DNA of 64,000 bases from Manduca sexta (lineage: Eukaryota > Arthropoda > Insecta > Lepidoptera > Sphingidae), in the NCBI RefSeq assembly GCF_014839805.1, contig NW_023595264.1, positions 1 to 64,000 of the forward strand, in the 5' to 3' direction. The translations under genes were made by a program, and so were the position numbers. Position 1 is the first letter of the stretch, and each line of letters starts with the position of its first letter. Shown here piece after piece: positions 39,241 to 50,625 of this stretch. The notes beneath the pieces were generated by a model, which ran no database searches, had not been told where the DNA came from, and saw nothing but the letters and a program-made list of their open reading frames with translations.

Positions 39241-39643
39241 TCTATGAACTTTAATTATGTCAAATCTCACACTCCTCCATATGCGAAATGTGCATAAGAA
39301 GAGTTATAAAGAGTGTTCTTCGCCTATTCATATGTTAATTATAGTCTACCAAATGTTTTAAAAACAATAGTACATCAGAGTAAATATTCGTGACGTTCGT
39401 AAGTATTTGTTCACGTTATTTCCAAGCATAAATTCTTTTTAAAATGACACATTTATAAAAGTAGGTATCGAGGTCTAGAACGAAAGTAAGTGCTCTTGAA
39501 TTAAGAAAGAATTTAACACATTGCGTGTTTGAGTAAATTGCTCTTTTGGAATCTGTGAAAACACTTAAAGCATTTTAAATGAGCATACACAAACGTTTCG
39601 TATCGTCTTGCAATATCGCAAGCAAATACATTTAGCTACTTAC

Positions 39644-40934
39644 TGAATTGAAACTTGGCCCCAAAACTCCGTCTTTTCTCTCTCAACTTATTCTTAAGTA
39701 TCCTCCTCTTCAAGCGGTTGAGTACCACGTCAGCTTCGTCGACACTCTCCGAGGACGAAGTGTGTACGACCCGAATCATCCCACTCACTGAATGTCTCCT
39801 CGTCTTTGTAAACACACTTTGCCTCATCTCGATTTCCGATATGCCACGTCTATACATTTTCAAACGTTTCTTCATTTCGCAATCGGCCGCGACATCTGTG
39901 GGTATGTTAATAAATTCATTGTCAGACGTGTTGTCCCCCAAGTTGAGGGATGTTTTTCTCGAATTACATTTGGAATTTTTTCTCCGGTTGAGTTCGTGAG
40001 AATTCTTGGATTCGATTGTTCGTCGCCGGTGTAAAGCAAACCAATTCGGATTAGAGTTCACTCGAGCGGATAAGCTTTTCAAATAGGTGTTAAGGAACGG
40101 TACCTTATTCTGCGGGGGATTGTACATAACACCAGATTTAGAGCGATGTAACGCGTCACTTCCAGGCGATTTTATCACCTCTCTCAACGTTGTATCATTG
40201 AATGATTGTGATTTATGTAGTGGCGAAACCGATTCGTTTCCATTGTTTGGTGTGTTTGCATCTACCGTTGTTATAGGTTCGGTTAGTGACGATTTCGATG
40301 AATATTTAATGCTACTGTCGGATAATCGCGCGCATTCGGGACATATTTCACCATTTTCTTTATAGTTTAACGTTTGGTTAACTTCTTCACATGTCTCATT
40401 GTCAGAACTTTTGTAACTACTCACTTCGCTAAAACCTTCGGATTGAAAAGGAGATGTCTCGATACTATTCGCTTGTAAAAAGTGTTTATTAACAGTAAGT
40501 GTTGCTGGAATGTTGGTGACGCCGCATTCGTCTCGCACTACGTACCTTCTATTTATATTTGTCACGTTATCGCCTAGTATCACAGGTGTTTTGTACACGC
40601 GCGTATATACTTTACCGCCTGATATTGTGTTGTGTTTTTTAAGATTTTTTTTGCCTATAACGTGTCTAAAATCTTTTTCGCGTAATGATTGAGTTGGTCT
40701 CAGCGCTCCATCAACAAAATCGGAACTTTTTATGGACACATTTTCGTCATTTGTTTCGACGAGTAAATTTCCTTCACAATCAAAAAGTTGTACGGTCGGA
40801 AACCTTATCCCGGGAGAGAGATTTCGCGTCCGTAACTCCCATTTCTTTTGATTCGGTTTTCTCAATTGAATGCGAATGATATTATCGTCGATTATCGGGC
40901 CGTCACTATCACTGGAGTTGTCCTTTCCCGCCAT
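39644..40934 (-). CDS. First coding exon of an unrecognised Ser/Arg-rich protein (430 codons plus 1 base)
   Basis: This is the longest open frame in the window. The ATG at 40934 is chosen because it has G at -3 and G at +4, a stop (TAA, 40991-40989) lies upstream in frame, and no ATG lies between; a GTG six codons upstream is not a likely eukaryotic start. The frame appears to stop after FQFSK, but the last codons overlap a perfect donor, A|GTAAGT (intron starts at 39643), so that stop is intronic. Residues 5-17 are acidic (NSSDSD...DD). Residues about 20-70 are the most compact part, with IRIQLRKPNQKKWELRTRN and VQLFDCEGNLLVE, and could be a small folded domain. A CPEC pair lies at 198-201. 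Basophilic-kinase-like sites include RRHS (379-382) and KRRS near the end. The rest is rich in Ser, Asn, Arg and Lys and looks disordered. There is no signal peptide or membrane segment. I do not recognise the family; a signalling or scaffold N-terminus is only a guess. Confidence 0.9.
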
Positions 40935-41460
40935 CTCACTAACACTAGACACGCGTTGAACTAATTCATCACAATTTGAAAATTGAAATTACATTGTTCA
41001 CGGGCGTGCTAATTTGTTTGTTTACAGTCAGCTGTTCCTATATACACTGGCATATTGCCAGCCGAAACAATCCGGCATTCACTTTAAATAGCACCAATGT
41101 CAATTATGTTTTTCAAACGAAAATAAGCGTGAAACGCGGATAAAGGTTCCATATTTGTGTGAACACAAGCATCGGCACCAGTCACTTAGCACACTGTAAA
41201 ATGATTACTGAACATCACACTGTAACGAGCTGGATGATGTTGAAAACTATTGCATAAGTTCGCGCGAGTGTGTAGATTGCACCAAATTGCACCGTCTAAT
41301 GACTTTGACGTCGATGGTTTTAATTCGTCCGCCTCGCAGATAGATCGGTGATGGTTGGCGCTTTGCGTAATTTCCTCTCCCGAACGCTTTTCCTCCGGGA
41401 AACAATCCGGGAGGCTAATCGCGTGGGGTTTTGGACGTACGCGACACCGAACATTTCTGC

Positions 41461-41510
41461 ACTGAGAGCAAACAGCTGAATAGACGCGAGAGACTATAAA
41501 TAGAGAAGGA
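41461..41510 (-). promoter_or_regulatory. Possible core promoter of the minus-strand gene
   Basis: About 530 bases upstream of the ATG at 40934 lies a block richer in CpG than its surroundings. On the minus strand it has a TATTTATAG element (41502-41494) followed by arthropod-type initiator candidates, TTCAGC with +1 near 41477 and CTCAGT with +1 near 41463. On the plus strand the same box reads TATAAATAG (41495-41503), so divergent initiation is possible, but I see no plus-strand coding exon nearby. Box-to-initiator spacing is not ideal for any of these starts. Confidence 0.3.
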
Positions 41511-43331
41511 ACGAGACGGCGATCTGGCCGGCTCCCCTTGAACCTAGCAGTATTGTGTTAGCAAACGGCAACACCACGTAATCTGTGACGTGAGCGCGTG
41601 CAACAACTGTTCGCACTGACACAGTTTCACGTTTGACCAACCGACGCGGCCATATGCAGTCGTGACTAATAGAAACGCAGATGGTATTTTATATAATAAC
41701 TCACGTGCCTTACACAGATTCACCTGCCGACCGTGGGGATTATGTTAGTGTTAGGGATTATTGATATTAAACAAGCCACGCGCCGGCCATGGATTTGGTT
41801 TGCTCAGTCGAATAGAAACCAATATTGCCTTTGTTCCATAGTTCAAATTTATTAATCGGCTTTAAACGGCCCATTTATTCGCAAATGAATTCGATTATCG
41901 GCCAATTAAACTTTTTGGTTGATCACTAAGTATCAACGTTGTACAACATAAGATTATTATATCGGTGCAAATAGGTATTGACGAATCTGTGACCTCGGCG
42001 TCTGGCGATTGTGAGTAAGCCGAGGCGGATTTAATCTAACAAAGATTAACAGTAAGCGATCTTACGTGCTCTTTATAAGTGGAAATTGCGTTAACAATTG
42101 CAATTTATGTCTATATGTATTGATAAATAGCAGTGATTGCTTAGAAGTGGTTCCAAGGTTCGAAGTTCAATATTAAGTGTAATTCATATTTGACTTTTTG
42201 AACTTACAGTAAATTCATTATCAATAATTATAATGGCTTGCTTTAGTTATGAAGGGAATCATGTGAAAGTATTTCGAATAAAGACGAAATCTGATGTGAT
42301 GTAGACGGAATCCGAGATATAGCTTATGTTATCAAAACAAGAAAATATATTTTTCTATAGAGGATAAAATATATAAGAGTACATAAAATTATTTGAGGTA
42401 TAGTATATACGCTAGAAATTGCATTCTTATTTTTATTAAAGGATAAATTTCACTGTACAAAGTACATTCCTTTACCCATTATTAAAATACTTGGAATTAT
42501 ATTATGCTTAGCGTTTATTCATCTATTTATATTTTTCCTTATTCCATTTCATAAAGAATCTTCAATCCTTTGATATTTAAAAAGTTCTATGAATTATGAA
42601 GGTGTTCCACGTTTGTTTGATATTAGTTCCTTATTAATTCATTTATTATAATCCTTATTCTATTCTACTATTTTACCAATCTTCCAGTTACTTACATTAT
42701 AAATGTGAAAACTGAAAAAAATATTTGTATGTTTGTCAGAATGCAAATGACAATATTTGGCTCATCGTTATTATTAACTTATTTTTACAATGTAAAAACA
42801 CATAAATAGGGTTTTCATTCGGGGAAAAATATTTACCCGGCAACCACCGACAACATTTAGCGTAAAACAGTTATAACACCCAAATAAAATATCCTAAAAT
42901 CCCAAGTATAGATAGTCGATCCTACTTTAATTCCAGCAAGCCAGCTTAAACCACGCTGTTAACCAAAATGTTAGTTAGATATCTGTTCAAGCTACGTCTA
43001 AACTGTGGTAGATTGGTTGTCATAACTTTGCCGAACTGTTTCGGCACATGGGCGTACGAGGTTCTTTGGCACTTCGAACCACGTTAATGGTTCGTAGTTT
43101 ACGGTTCCTGTAGATTAAATCCTTTATTATGTTGTTAATTGTTAGTATATCGCTACGTGAATATTTCACACGGTAAGTACGCTAGTGCCGACGCGCTTAG
43201 TGAAATATTCGGCGTTCATATCCTATGGATTTAATTTAGTTAGTATTATAATTTGAAAATAGAACAAAATGAAGGTGTTCGAGAATGTAATTATTATCTG
43301 AAATTGTTGTAGCTTTATCGCTATTTTCAAT
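41511..43331. other. Upstream intergenic stretch without a recognised gene
   Basis: CpG content falls beyond about 41,760. The rest is AT-rich, with no frame above 60 codons and no recognised repeat. Confidence 0.5.
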
Positions 43332-43464
43332 AAACGATTCCAAACGCTTTTTTCTAACTGACAATGGACCAATGAGAACAAAGTATTTTTGACATGCTTA
43401 CAAATGAGTTGTTTTGATTCGATTATTCTCAGAATCGGATTGAAGATTGAGTTTGGAATCGTTT
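43332..43464. repeat. 133-bp segment bounded by perfect 14-base inverted repeats
   Basis: AAACGATTCCAAAC at 43332-43345 is matched by its reverse complement at 43451-43464, with further GATTCGATT/AATCGGATT symmetry inside. It could be a small MITE; no clear target duplication. Confidence 0.5.
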
Positions 43465-43886
43465 CTTGAATGTGCTATAAGTAAATTGGGAATGCACCAG
43501 TTACGTTTCTTCTTAATTTCAGACGCACCGAGTAATTAGTATGTACTAAATAAAAGAGTTAATATATCAAAACCTACTTATAATTAAATATTCCATAAAA
43601 TTTTAGTATTGTTGGTTTCTTTCTTATAAATGTGGAACCAACAATGTATTCTAATTCAGTCGGCAACCGCAGTAACACAGTAGACCATAAATTATGCTTG
43701 CCATGACGTTACATCTGATTTTGGACATGCACGAAACTAGTTTCCTTTTGTATTTAAAATAGGCCGTATTTACTATTCCTTAAACTATAATTCTGTAATA
43801 TTTCTTTACTTACCTAAAAATGTCTTACTGCGCGGTAGGAGCTTTGCCTAAATACTTTTACTGCCAGCAAGGTTTATAGTAGTTTT

Positions 43887-44148
43887 GACTGCCTCGGTGG
43901 CGTAGTTGTATTGTATGTCCGGTACAATAGCGCTCTGAGGTCCTGGGTTCGAATCCCGGGTCGGGCAAAGTGATATTTGGGTTTTTCTGCTCAGTATCAG
44001 CCCGGAGTCTGGAATTTGTGCCCGATATGGCGATAGGCTCGCCCCCTATCACATCATGGGACGGAACATACTTGGCGAAAAGTGGGTGCCCTAGTTGCGC
44101 CTCTGCATACCCCTTCGGGGATAAATGCGTGATGTTTATGTATGTAGG
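43887..44148 (+). mobile_element. tRNA-derived SINE, body type A, near full length
   Basis: The head GACTGCCTCGGTGGCGTAGT carries an A-box-like segment, and GGTTCGAATCC (43946-43956) is a perfect B box. The body runs through GGAATTTGTGCCCGATATGG and ACATCATGGGACGG to a tail CTTCGGGGATAAATGCGTGA followed by TTATGTATGTA. This resembles the Metulj-type SINEs of butterflies. The tRNA-like part is not a functional tRNA. Confidence 0.85.
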
Positions 44149-45011
44149 TTTATAGTATTATCAAGATTACGGTGAATGGCAAGCTAGTTTCTACATTCAA
44201 TGCAATAAAAGTTTAAAAATATTATTTAATTCTGGCTTCTTTTTATTGTATATCGTTGTTGTGAACGCTGTAGCCTACTGTTAATACTAGGAACAGGCCT
44301 TAACTCGAACGGAGCTGTAGCCAAAGCTATTGTTACTAAATGACTTCTATCGTATCTTGGACAACGCGATGAAGCGATGAAAGACTGTAGGAAGAATTTT
44401 TTTTATAGTTCTATGGTATAATGGTCACTTGTTTTGAACCTCGATACAAAAAGGGGTGTTATAAGGTCCGAACCTTGGGCTGGGGAGATGATAATTCTTC
44501 GCCCTGCAGTCCTCCGACGCGACGTTAGTATCAAAATAATACTGGGTTCTTATTATACTATATAAAGAAAAAACTCATTTTATTCCTTATCTTTAGAGAT
44601 TTATATTTTTTTGTTGTCCGCGCTGTTTAAACTTTTATTAGTTTTCATACAGTTTTCATAGTTTTTATATTATACGTTTACATTTATATTATTTCTGTAG
44701 ATGTTTAGGTGTAATTGTACTTCATAAAAATACAATAAATGAATACATTGCATTTCGTAGGTGAGATGTGGAGCGAGGCACTTCCACAGACGCAGTATTG
44801 CAATGATTTGTTTCCCGCCATCTCCCTTGCGCTATTCGCTAGTAAATGCCTCTACTAAATAACAGCCACACGTGAGTTCACGTGACGCGAGCATATGCTC
44901 ACATTTCCGCGTTCTTTTATGTTTTTCATAATACGTACTCAAAATGGCGACAATTTGCAACACAGACATAGTAAATGCGAATAATGTTATCATTTGTATT
45001 ATTTATATACC

Positions 45012-45112
45012 AGCACGGCTAAGTAATCCCACGGCACGTCGTTTTAAGTGGAGTGGGGTCCAATAGAATGTCGACTGATGCGTGATGATTGCCCCTCGGC
45101 AGTCGAAATACA
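45012..45112 (-). repeat. Unclassified retroposon, copy 6, inverted, 3' part only
   Basis: AAGTGGAGTGGGGTCCAATA then GCCCCTCGGCAGTCG matches the family. The 5' half is missing. Confidence 0.55.
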
Positions 45113-45604
45113 TATTTGTACTGTATGAACGAGCTTGCTCGACTGATACTAATGTCTCAAGAAGAAACTTGAAGTAACCGCATTTGGGTTCGATACGGTC
45201 AGTGATATTATCGACACCAAAATATTTATTTTGCGTTATGTAAATACATCTCTTCCCATCCTATATTATTCTTTTCCTCAAGGTCTACAATGCACCTGCA
45301 ATTCCTTTATTACTGTGGGTGTCTACAGGCAACTGTCATCACTAATTGTAAGGCAACTCGCTCGCTTAACACTTTAACTGAACAGAAAAGAGAGTTCTGT
45401 GTATAGTATCTTCAATTATACGTCTCTAATCCAAACTAGGAAGCATTCATGTCTGTCATTCCATCTGGAAACGCCCACTGCTTGCACTATACATTTCCAG
45501 AAATCTTTGTACCACGTATGTGTTCACTCTAAAATGAACTTTCTCCAACTGAGTTTCCTCAGCACTGTTAATTCATCCAACGAGGAAAAAAAATACAGTA
45601 GGTA

Positions 45605-45715
45605 GCGGCTTAGCTGTGCCCCTAGCATTGCTGACGTTTATGGGCGTCGGTTACCGCTTACCATCAGGCGGGCCCTTAGCTCGTTTGCGTTCGGAGGCAA
45701 TAAAGAAACAACTAA
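45605..45715 (+). repeat. Second retroposon family, 3' tail fragment
   Basis: CGTTTATGGGCGTCGGTTAC, CTTACCATCAGGCGGGCC and GGCAATAAAGAAA match the 3' end. Confidence 0.5.
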
Positions 45716-46317
45716 AATGTCAACTCACATATAATGTAAGTATCAAAATATCATTTTACTTGGAGATCAATAAGAAATTTCACATGCTTTCATAAAAGTA
45801 GTATTATCAAGGCCACACACCCTTCAAGAATTTTCAACAATTGAAAGCAAGATTCTTTTATTTTTCCAAAAAATAATGTGAGTTACCATACAAAATTGAT
45901 TATGGAAAACCCTTTTCAATGTCTCGGCAAGATTTGTATTGTACTATTCATATTAAATCATAGCTCTTTGCTATATAAAGATCACCAGTAATTTGAAATT
46001 ATGATTGTATCCTAATTTTTAAGAAAAATATATAACTAACAATATAGAAGCATAATATTATGTCTGTGTATTTGTAGCTAGCTTTAGAAAGCGACAATTT
46101 AAATGAGATTGTTCGACGCGCCCACAAGTACTTTAAAGGATATAGAAATATCATGTTTCTCTGTCGTTTATACGGAAACACAGGATTCCAATTTTATAAA
46201 CAGGAAATAAAATGTCACTCGCGTTATTATTTCTCCATTTTAGAATTTATATTCGGGTTTTCTTTTTATTTCGAAAACATTTTACGTATTTCTAAACACA
46301 TACACTCGCACTTCTTT

Positions 46318-46405
46318 TATTCCCGAAGAGATACGTAAAGACGCAACTACGGCACCCACTTTTTAGCAAATGTATTCTGTTTCATGTTGTGATGGAACAT
46401 CTTCC
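46318..46405 (-). mobile_element. SINE type A 3' fragment, inverted
   Basis: TATTCCCGAAGAGATACGTA and GGCACCCACTTTTTAGCAAA are the inverted tail of the SINE. Confidence 0.5.
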
Positions 46406-46504
46406 ATAACAGAGCATAATTACTTCCTATATTTTAATTTAAATTTATTCCTAGTCGTTAAACTTATACTCCTCAGGCAATCTGCTTTTATACATGTAAA
46501 ATCT

Positions 46505-46808
46505 TCTTAGTTGGGCATTCTTGGCAGAGTGGTCGTGATTGGTACATGAAAATTTGCCGGCGCATTCGCAGGTCTGTTAATCCATTTTCATTTTGTTTTT
46601 TAGTAGCACTGTTATACACTCTGGCATGGAGTACTGTGTTGCCATTTTGATCAAATTAATCCAGCGAACGGGGGATCTGCCTGTAGTTCTTCTTCCTTCT
46701 ACCTGTCCTTGGACTACCAGTTTTTCTATAGTCTTCATTTCTGGAAATGTGATCGAAGATATTTTAAACATGTTCTCGAACGGACGTCGACATGTGCGAT
46801 ATATTTAA
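46505..46808 (-). pseudogene. Decayed LINE reverse-transcriptase C-terminal fragment
   Basis: The minus strand encodes VVQGQVEGRRTTGRSPVRW, a motif typical of the C-terminal region of insect LINE ORF2. The rest is eroded, with no start and no catalytic domain. Confidence 0.65.
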
Positions 46809-48051
46809 AATAGTGGTATATAAACAAATATATTTTTTTATTTATATCGACTATAACAAAATCCTAGGAAGACTAATCTAAGACACTCTAACGGTTAATC
46901 TAATAGGCAGATAAGAAAAGTTTGTTGTGCCCTGCCTACTGGTGTACTCGCTGTGGTTTCACAGTTTAGGTGTAATGCAAATTAATTTGTATCCGAGTGG
47001 GCACGGGTACTTGCGAGTTTGCAAGGGACTATCTCGGTATCTGTGATTATTAACTTGTGGGTTATATGTCTATATGTCTTGGTTTCTCTACTTAGAGTAG
47101 TTTACACAAAACCGATTATTAAGGATAGACTTTGCTCGCGACTCCGCCTGTGTGTAAAACTGTTTCCAGGATAAACGTCCTGCTTTGTATTTTCCCAGGA
47201 TTAAAAGTAGCCTAAAGCATTCAGGAGTAATGTAACTTCCTATTAGTGAAAAATAATCAAAATCGGTTTAGTTTTTAGAGAGACGCTTATTGAATTATAT
47301 TGCTTACCGTTAAATAATAAAGCCATATGCTATTGAGAGTAAAATAACAAATTATAATAATCCAACGCATGGATAATAATTACTGCTGGTTTGAAGGTTA
47401 ATTGAAATCATTAAACATAAATCTAATCACACTTAATCATGAATGTTAGCCGTGAAGCGATTTCGGAGATGACTGACGGCAATGATTCAGCAATACATCC
47501 GGCTCTATGTAATGCCCGACTTGAGCAGAATCGAAGCGCGCCGAGCCGAATCACATTTATTGTGTATCCTTTATGACGATGACAAAGTTATATCAACAGG
47601 CTAATTGACTTAAGCGACATCATTTTGCGGTACTACGTTTCTTACTGATTTAAAATCAGCACTTTTTTCTATGTTTTTTTAACCTAGTTATTTAAAAAAA
47701 ATAAAATAAAATGTCGCTTGAGTGGAGACTTGATTCTGTTCAGCTAGCGCCTTAGTCGACACTTCGCTTTAGTCGACGCTGAGCACATATCGTATAAAGG
47801 CTGGTAATGCGATGTAAATTGTGTTTGTGGCGTGATAGGTGCCCAATTTACTGTTCATAATACTTTATACGTTTACATCGATATTGCTGCGGGAAATTTC
47901 TTTGCATTTATAGAGGAATGGGTAATATATTTTCTGTTAGGAGCGTGGTCTAGCCTTTGAAGTCCGGAACTTTTATATTTAGGTATATATAGTGTCGTCG
48001 CACCTAATAATAAATACGATTTCTCGTGTCTGGATAAAAAACAGTGTATTA
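46809..48051. other. Unassigned AT-rich stretch
   Basis: Apart from the decayed Helitron tail at 47112 nothing is recognisable, and no coding frame is present. Confidence 0.45.
47112..47285 (-). mobile_element. Degenerate inverted Helitron-like tail
   Basis: GACTTTGCTCGCGACTCCGC followed by GGATAAACGTCCTGCTTTGT is similar to the inverted tail at 32029, strongly decayed. Confidence 0.4.
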
Positions 48052-48380
48052 GAGGCCGTTTAAGTATTACTTACCGCAATTTTTGAAGATTTTGACACCC
48101 CCCCCCCCTTTTTAAACGCGCCGTAACATGTTCCTGTACGCCCCCGCCCCCAGTTACGTAACTCTAAAGTGTAATTTTTTATCTAATATTCACAATTATG
48201 TCACGTAAAGTACCAGAAAGTCGCTTAAATTCCTTTGTTATTGTTTTACAATAAAAAAACCTATGTTACTATGTTACATAAAGCGTTGTACGAAGCCCCG
48301 TCCCGCCCCAGTAACGCATCGTAACATTTCACGACACCCCCGCCCCTCCAAATCACGTTACGTAATACTTGAACGGCCCC
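48052..48380. mobile_element. MITE with TTA duplication (PIF/Harbinger-like)
   Basis: TTA at 48049-48051 and 48381-48383 flanks arms GAGGCCGTTTAAGTATTAC and (reverse complement) GGGGCCGTTCAAGTATTAC. Both arms continue into C-rich or G-rich runs (a run of 11 C near 48100, CCCCCGCCCC further on). 329 bp, no coding. Confidence 0.7.
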
Positions 48381-48949
48381 TTAGTACAATAATTATTCGT
48401 TAGGTAATAAGAAAAACACGAATTATAATACATCATAGGCATTAATGCCAGGTCTTTAGGTAGCCCGCTCTCGCAAAAACTAAAATACATTACTTTGAGT
48501 ATGAAATACCTCGAACAAATCCAGGACTAGCTCAGACTAGCGTAAAATGCGGCTGTTTTTTCATTCTCCGCCGAACTTCACGTAATTTATGAGTTAAGTG
48601 TCGTACGAAATTTATATTTTGTTTTTACCTTACTGTTTCTTTGTTCTTTAGACAATAGTGCTTCGCTTTACTGTTTTGTATAGCTTATTTGCTTTCTGCA
48701 TATTCATAGTTTTCTTCACACGTTGCCGTGGATACGCAGGCCTTTTGTTGTGTTGTGTAAAACTTTTAAGCAATATTTTAGAGCAGGTATAGCAAAAAGA
48801 GAGTAACAATTTTAGTATACGTTGGATAAGGTTGTGCGGAATTTTTTCTTTGTTTCTTTTTTATATCTTAAAAGTAAGTCATCCTTTGTGTTTATCAAGA
48901 CAAGTTGTAGCCGATCTCAATTTCTTTATCGATGTTTTCGGTTTATAAA

Positions 48950-49117
48950 CGTGTGAGCCTGAATGCTGCAGCGGCGGAGTCATTGAATGCGCAGTACGAC
49001 CACAGCTCTGAGGTCCCGAGTTCGAATCCCGGGTCGGACAGTGATATTAGGTTTTTATTAAGTGATAACTCGGAGTCTGCAATTTATGCACGGTATTACG
49101 ATAAACTTGCCGCTACA
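48950..49117 (+). mobile_element. SINE, body type A, 5' part of an apparently interrupted copy
   Basis: The B box GAGTTCGAATCCCGGGTCGG and the body start (AGTGATATTAGGTTTTTATT) are present. The match breaks near 49117 and type A sequence resumes at about 49408. Confidence 0.6.
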
Positions 49118-49407
49118 ACTATCTCTTGGGCTTCGAGTCGCTCTTGCAGAGTAAGTGTGAAAAATAAACAAGGTTTTCCGTCGAATAGGAACTTATATTT
49201 TTACTAGAGTTAACACGTTAGACAACCGTATTAGATCAGCACACATTGCTTAGTAGCAGTACATTGTTATTTTATTCCAAATACGATAGTTCAAAAAGAT
49301 ACATACTATTACGCGGCCAGTTTACATTACATTATAAAAAAGGCTTTGTATTTGTCCATGCAAACCTCAACACTATCTACGTTAGAAAGTGTTCGGATTA
49401 GTCATGC

Positions 49408-49495
49408 CATCAGTGGATGGCGAAAAGTGGGTGGCCAGGTTTTACCTCTACCTACCCTTAACACTTTAGGGACAAAGGCGTGATGTGTGTTTTTT
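49408..49495 (+). mobile_element. SINE type A 3' tail, possible continuation of the copy at 48950
   Basis: TGGCGAAAAGTGGGTGGCC through GGGACAAAGGCGTGATGTG matches the type A tail. It ends in a T run. Confidence 0.55.
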
Positions 49496-49754
49496 TTTGT
49501 ATTCAGCATATAGTTACATTATACAAATCGATTTAAGTCAATCCAGATGACAAAGGACAGGTCAGAATCGGGTCGATGCACGTCAGCCCAAAAATGTAGA
49601 TTTTCAATGGTACGCATTTTGCACAATGAGTGTCTGTTAGCCGTCGGTTCATGCATCGTACATAAGGGTTTTTTGTATTATTTTTTAACATTTTACGAAC
49701 AAAACTTGTCGTGGATTCGTGAGATAAAATGGAGTAATGCAGGCGACGTTATAT

Positions 49755-49873
49755 GTAGGCCAATGCTGGATAGGCGATATGCTTGCTACCTATCATCAAC
49801 ACAGGTGAAAAATAGGTGCCCTGGTTGCACCTCTGCCTACCCGTTTGAGGATACAGCGTGATTGTGTATGTGT
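49755..49873 (+). mobile_element. SINE type A 3' fragment
   Basis: GATAGGCGATATGCTTGCT, then AAAAATAGGTGCCCTGGTTG and CGTGATTGTGTATG, match the second half of the SINE at 43887. Confidence 0.55.
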
Positions 49874-50264
49874 CAATGCTAGATTGAAGTTGTAGAGTAT
49901 AAATATTCGGAACTAAGTTTATAATAATGCTGTATTTATATCCCATAGTATGTCATGTTATGTGTAAGTTAATAATATAATTTGGAAGAGGATGAATAAA
50001 TCTGAAACCAATTGGTATACTGACATAAAAAATTTCAAAAGGATCATTAAGGCCTAAACCCTGCCAGTGATAAAGGAAGATAGTGCTTAACTATGGGTTT
50101 ATACTTAGTACTTATTGGATTTGTACGCACACTAAATTATATTCAACATATAACAACGTATGCTAAACTATCAAACATGTTAACTGAGAAAACGTTCCAT
50201 CCCAATGGCAAATTACGTTCCAATTAGTGTAACTGTTCGGGCGTGATTTAATTACAACTAGCTT

Positions 50265-50345
50265 TTGTTTCCGATTTTGCCTATGAAAGTTTTGTCCCGT
50301 ATGTAATGAAATGGGATAAAAGTTTAAATGCTTCCTTGTTATTCA
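50265..50345 (-). mobile_element. Degenerate inverted Helitron-like end
   Basis: AACTAGCTTTTGTTTCCGAT resembles the inverted CTAG end of the other copies. Little else is preserved. Confidence 0.3.
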
Positions 50346-50391
50346 TCTCGCTACACCGTATTGGCATGGATTTAACGATTGTGTTATACAA

Positions 50392-50625
50392 GCGTGGTAA
50401 AGTGACCCCACTGCTCCTCATGATAAGTGGAGTCCAGTAGAATGTCGACTGACGAGTGATGATTACCCCTCGGCAGTCGACACAATTATGCTGGCCTGTT
50501 GAACCGGATATACACAGGCTGATCTCGGAACGCAACAAATTTACGTGGCCCTGTATATGGCGGTTTTAACACCTTGCATACGGTGGTCGCTTTTCGGGCG
50601 GATATAAAATATACCTTACCACTAG
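50392..50625 (-). repeat. Unclassified retroposon, copy 5, inverted
   Basis: GGTAAAGTGACCCCACTGC, CCCCTCGGCAGTCGACACAA and GGGCGGATATAAAATATACC follow the inverted family order. Confidence 0.68.

Larger units (their letters stand above)
2099..39643 (-). other. Inferred giant intron (about 37.5 kb) of the minus-strand gene
   Basis: The intron is bounded by GT (donor, 39643) and AG (acceptor, 2099) with matching phase. It holds the mobile elements listed separately. Stretches where I see no gene and no clear element are 2110-3424, 5341-5959, 6876-7466, 8346-10609, 11014-11944, 12191-20939 and on to 22263 (almost repeat-free), 23099-25992, 26303-27121, 27446-30069, 30664-31584, 32330-33025, 35111-36307, 37351-37596 and 37946-38219. 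Short open frames in these stretches have no coding look and no paired splice sites. Cassette exons or alternative first exons cannot be excluded. Confidence 0.6.
44149..46317. other. Mostly unassigned stretch with repeat fragments
   Basis: Directly after the SINE comes a short tail resembling the second retroposon family (about 44160-44220), then retroposon pieces at 45012 and 45605 listed separately. I see no gene. Confidence 0.45.

Noticed and set aside
39655..40879. Plus-strand frames of 60-114 codons opposite exon 1
   Set aside because: They are antisense shadows of the coding exon, without splice or start support.
43887..43960. Possible tRNA gene with a perfect B box
   Set aside because: The cloverleaf is not intact, the sequence continues into a SINE body, and the same head recurs in many copies.
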